From Actinomycetota bacterium (GTDB lineage: Bacteria; Actinomycetota; Thermoleophilia; Gaiellales; Gaiellaceae), in assembly GCA_003134505.1 (NCBI GenBank), contig PLBK01000015.1, positions 71,276-135,275 of the forward strand: a stretch of 64,000 nucleotides of DNA, in the 5' to 3' direction. Shown here piece by piece: positions 61,407-64,000 of this stretch. The translations under genes were made by a program, and so were the position numbers. Under the pieces are notes generated by a model. It was not told the origin of the DNA, did not search any database, and was given only the letters and a program-made list of their open reading frames with translations. Every line of letters starts with the position of its first letter. Position 1 is the first letter of the stretch.

Positions 61407-62197
61407 GCTTCGAGGAGCTCAAGGAGCGGCAGCGGATCGCGTGGGGCGCCGCCCCGTTCGAGAAGATCGAGGGCTCGATCGCCGTCATGCACGACGACCT
61501 CGTCGGCAGGCTCGCGCCCCAGCCGGGCGAGCGGTGGCTCGATGTCGGCTGCGGCACGGGCGCCGTCTCGATGCGAGCGGCCCGGGCCGGCGCGGAGGTC
61601 ACGGGCGTCGATCTCTCGGAGGTGATGGTCGAGACTGCGAGCCGCCGCGCCCGGGAGGAAGGGCTGGCGATCTCCTACGCGACCGGCGACGCGGAAGAGC
61701 TCCCCTGCCCCGACGCGAGCTTCGACGTCGTGTCATCGTCGGTGGCCGCCATGTTCGCGCCCGACCAGGCTGCGGCGGCGCGCGAGCTCGCCCGCGCCGG
61801 CCGGCCGGCCGGTCGACTCGGGCTGACGGCGTGGCGACCCGGCAGCGGTGTCGCGAGGACGATGCAGGTCGCAGCCCGGTTCCAGCCGCCTCCGCCCGAA
61901 GGGGTGGGGAATCCGTTCGCGTGGGGGACCGAGGAGCACGTGAGCGCGTTGCTCGGCGAGTCGTTCGAGCTCGAGTTCCACGAAGGAGACGCCCCGCAGA
62001 CCGGGGAGTCCGGCGAGGCGCTGTGGGAGTACTTCCTGTCCGGCGTCGGCCCGACCCGGCTGCTCTACGACTCGCTCGACCCCGAGCGGCGCGAGGAGTA
62101 CCGCCGCGCGTCGGTCGAGCTCTACGAGCAGGATCGCCGGGGCGATGAGATCTACCAGTCGCGGCCATATCTCCTCACCCTCGGCCGCCGGAAGTAG
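61403..62197 (+). CDS. Class I SAM-dependent methyltransferase
   Basis: RWLDVGCGTGAVSMRAARAGAEVTGVDLSEVMVETA. Confidence 0.92.
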   Translation: MSFEELKERQRIAWGAAPFEKIEGSIAVMHDDLVGRLAPQPGERWLDVGCGTGAVSMRAARAGAEVTGVDLSEVMVETASRRAREEGLAISYATGDAEELPCPDASFDVVSSSVAAMFAPDQAAAARELARAGRPAGRLGLTAWRPGSGVARTMQVAARFQPPPPEGVGNPFAWGTEEHVSALLGESFELEFHEGDAPQTGESGEALWEYFLSGVGPTRLLYDSLDPERREEYRRASVELYEQDRRGDEIYQSRPYLLTLGRRK

Positions 62198-63513
62198 TGG
62201 AGACCAGCTCGTTGCGCGAGGAGGTGACGAGCCTCCTCCAGCAGCTGATCCGCCTCGACACCGTCAACCCGCCGGGGAACGAGACGCAGGCGGCGGAGCT
62301 CCTGCGCGACTACCTGGAGCCGTTCGGGGTCGAGTGCGGGCTGTACGCGCGCGTGCCCGAGCGGGCGAACCTGGTGGCGCGCCTGCGTGGGACGGGCGGC
62401 GGGCCGCGGCTGCTGCTCCTGTCGCATACCGACACCGTGCTCGCCGACCCGGCCGAGTGGACGGTCGATCCCTGGTCGGGCGAGCTGCGCGACGGCCAGG
62501 TCTGGGGGCGCGGCGCGCTCGACATGAAGGGACAGGTCGCGGCGAGCGCGGTCGCGATCGCCTCGCTGGCCAGCGAGGGCTTCGAGCCGCGCGGCGACCT
62601 GATCTTCGCGGCCACGGCCGACGAGGAGGTGGGCGACGATCCCGACTACGGGCTCTCCTGGCTCTGCCGCGAGCACCCCGAGTCGGTACGCGCCGAGTTC
62701 GCTGTCAACGAGGGCGCCGGTGACCGGGTCGTGGTCGGCGGGCGGGTCTTCTACCTCTGCGCGACCGCGGAGAAGATGAGCTCGCCGTTCGTCCTGCGCG
62801 TGCACGGGCGGAGCGGGCACGCGTCGCTGCCGTCGATCGCCGACAACGCCCTCGTTAAGGCGGCCCGTCACATAGAGCGGCTGGCCGAGTTCGCGCCGGA
62901 GCCGCAGCTCATCCCGGAGGTCGAGGCGTTTCTCGCGGCCGTGTGCGGGTCGATCCCACCGGCGGGCGACGCGCTTGCGGCGGCCCGGAAGGTGGATCCG
63001 GCCGCAGCGGGGATGATCGAGGCGCTCCTCTCGCTGACCGTCTCGCCGACGATGATCACCGCGTCGCACAAGCGCAACGTGATCCCGGCGCTGACCGAGG
63101 TGACCGTCGACTGCCGCTTGCTCCCGGGGCAGACGCAGGCGGACGTCGAGCCGGAGCTGCGGAACTGGCTCGGCGAGGGCGACTACGAAATCGTCTGGAG
63201 GGCGGGCCAGGGCGGCACCCGCTCGCTGATGGACACGCCCCTGTGGGCCGCGGCCGAGTCGTTCATCGCGGAGGTCGAGCCCGGAGCCCGCGTGGCGCCG
63301 ATCTGCGTCGCCGGCTTCACCGACAGCCACTGGCTCCGCGACGCCTTCGGCACGGTCGCCTACGGCTTCTTCCCGGTCAAGAAGATGGACCCGGACCTGG
63401 CCGCCCGGCTCGTCCACTCAGCGGACGAGCGCGCCGAGGTCGACGACCTCGAGTTGGGCGTTCGCTTCCTGCGCCGCGCGGCGCAGACGATCGGAGCAGA
63501 GGAGCGCTCCTGA
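62194..63513 (+). CDS. M20 family metallopeptidase (ArgE/DapE-like)
   Basis: LLLLSHTDTVLADPAEWTVDPWSGELRDGQVWGRGALDMKGQVAA. Confidence 0.92.
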   Translation, partial: VVETSSLREEVTSLLQQLIRLDTVNPPGNETQAAELLRDYLEPFGVECGLYARVPERANLVARLRGTGGGPRLLLLSHTDTVLADPAEWTVDPWSGELRDGQVWGRGALDMKGQVAASAVAIASLASEGFEPRGDLIFAATADEEVGDDPDYGLSWLCREHPESVRAEFAVNEGAGDRVVVGGRVFYLCATAEKMSSPFVLRVHGRSGHASLPSIADNALVKAARHIERLAEFAPEPQLIPEVEAFLAAVCGSIPPAGDALAAARKVDPAAAGMIEALLSLTVSPTMITASHKRNVIPALTEVTVDCRLLPGQTQADVEPELRNWLGEGDYEIVWRAGQGGTRSLMDTPLWAAAESFIAEVEPGARVAPICVAGFTDSHWLRDAFGTVAYGFFPVKKMDPDLAARLVHSADERAEVDDLELGVRFLRRAAQTIGAEERS

Positions 63514-63605
63514 CTAGGAGGGTCTAGCGAGACAGCCGGCGAACGGCACTTCTTGCGTAGTTACTACGGACGACCTGGTGGGAAGATCGGAGAAATCTTC
63601 TCGTT

Positions 63606-63785
63606 GTGCGGCTGGCGCTGAGCTACTCGTTCGAGGAAGAACGGGACGGCGAGGATTACGGTGCGGTCTGGACCTGGGATCAAGACGACCCGGACTACGC
63701 AACCGCCGAGGACCTGGGTTTGATGAAGCTCTCAGACGCAAAGGCGTACGCCGAGGAACGGGGCTACCCGTTCTACGGTCACTGA
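63606..63785 (+). CDS. Small hypothetical protein (GTG start, not in ORF track)
   Basis: VRLALSYSFEEERDGEDYGAVWTWDQDDPDYATAEDLGLMKLSDAKAYAEERGYPFYGH*. Confidence 0.5.
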   Translation: MRLALSYSFEEERDGEDYGAVWTWDQDDPDYATAEDLGLMKLSDAKAYAEERGYPFYGH

Positions 63786-63925
63786 GCGGTCGATTACGCC
63801 GCGAGTGGGACGGCTCGCGTATCGGGCGAGTGCCTGCGCGAGCAACGCGAGGATGCAGAGGTCGGCGTGGAGCGCAACGCGCCCTCGGCCTCGAAGGCAC
63901 GTGCGACTAGGCCGGACTCGTGTGC

Positions 63926-64000
63926 CTAGACAGGAACAGCGGTCAGGACGATGTTGTCGCGGTAGTGGCGGGTCGCCTGGTCGAACGGGCCGCCGCAGGT
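63926..64000 (-). CDS. Sortase C-terminus (class F-like), truncated by window edge
   Basis: Minus frame TCGGPFDQATRHYRDNIVLTAVPV*, matching the sortase TC catalytic-Cys region. Confidence 0.65.
   Translation of the reverse strand, partial: TCGGPFDQATRHYRDNIVLTAVPV

Overview
High-GC actinobacterial (Thermoleophilia/Gaiellales-like, inferred) chromosome segment around the replication origin. The first ~15.6 kb is the classic origin neighbourhood: gyrA-gyrB-dciA-recF-dnaN-dnaA on the minus strand, diverging from rpmH-rnpA-yidD-yidC-jag-rsmG-parA-parB on the plus strand. Next come ordinary housekeeping genes: cell wall and glycosyltransferase genes, Moco genes moeA/moaC/mog, ccmABC, hemA/C/D, a sortase, a two-component system, an HtrA protease, and tRNA-Ile(GAT) and tRNA-Phe(GAA). 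The main discovery is a precisely delimited ~13.66 kb integrative element (about 45775-59433). A large serine recombinase appears to have inserted it into the 3' end of rarA/mgsA. The severed native rarA 3' end (27 codons, ...EVPYHLKGRKYYRPQASNDKEDEHGG*) lies at 45694-45774 on the far side of the element. The rarA now present (59296-60651) is a chimera that takes its last 44 aa (GSSRGRYYKPANVLQG...) from the element. The reconstructed attB has a perfect 7-bp inverted repeat around a TC dinucleotide (GGGCACT-TC-AGTGCCC). The element carries a helically phased CGGCCCT repeat array upstream of a RepA-like AAA ATPase, a 22-bp perfect palindrome, phage-like small ORFs, and a restriction/defence-like block: a PD-(D/E)XK nuclease-like protein, a HARE-HTH-like protein and a DNA methyltransferase fused to an Mrr-like domain. 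All calls come from reading the sequence and the supplied ORFs; no searches were run.
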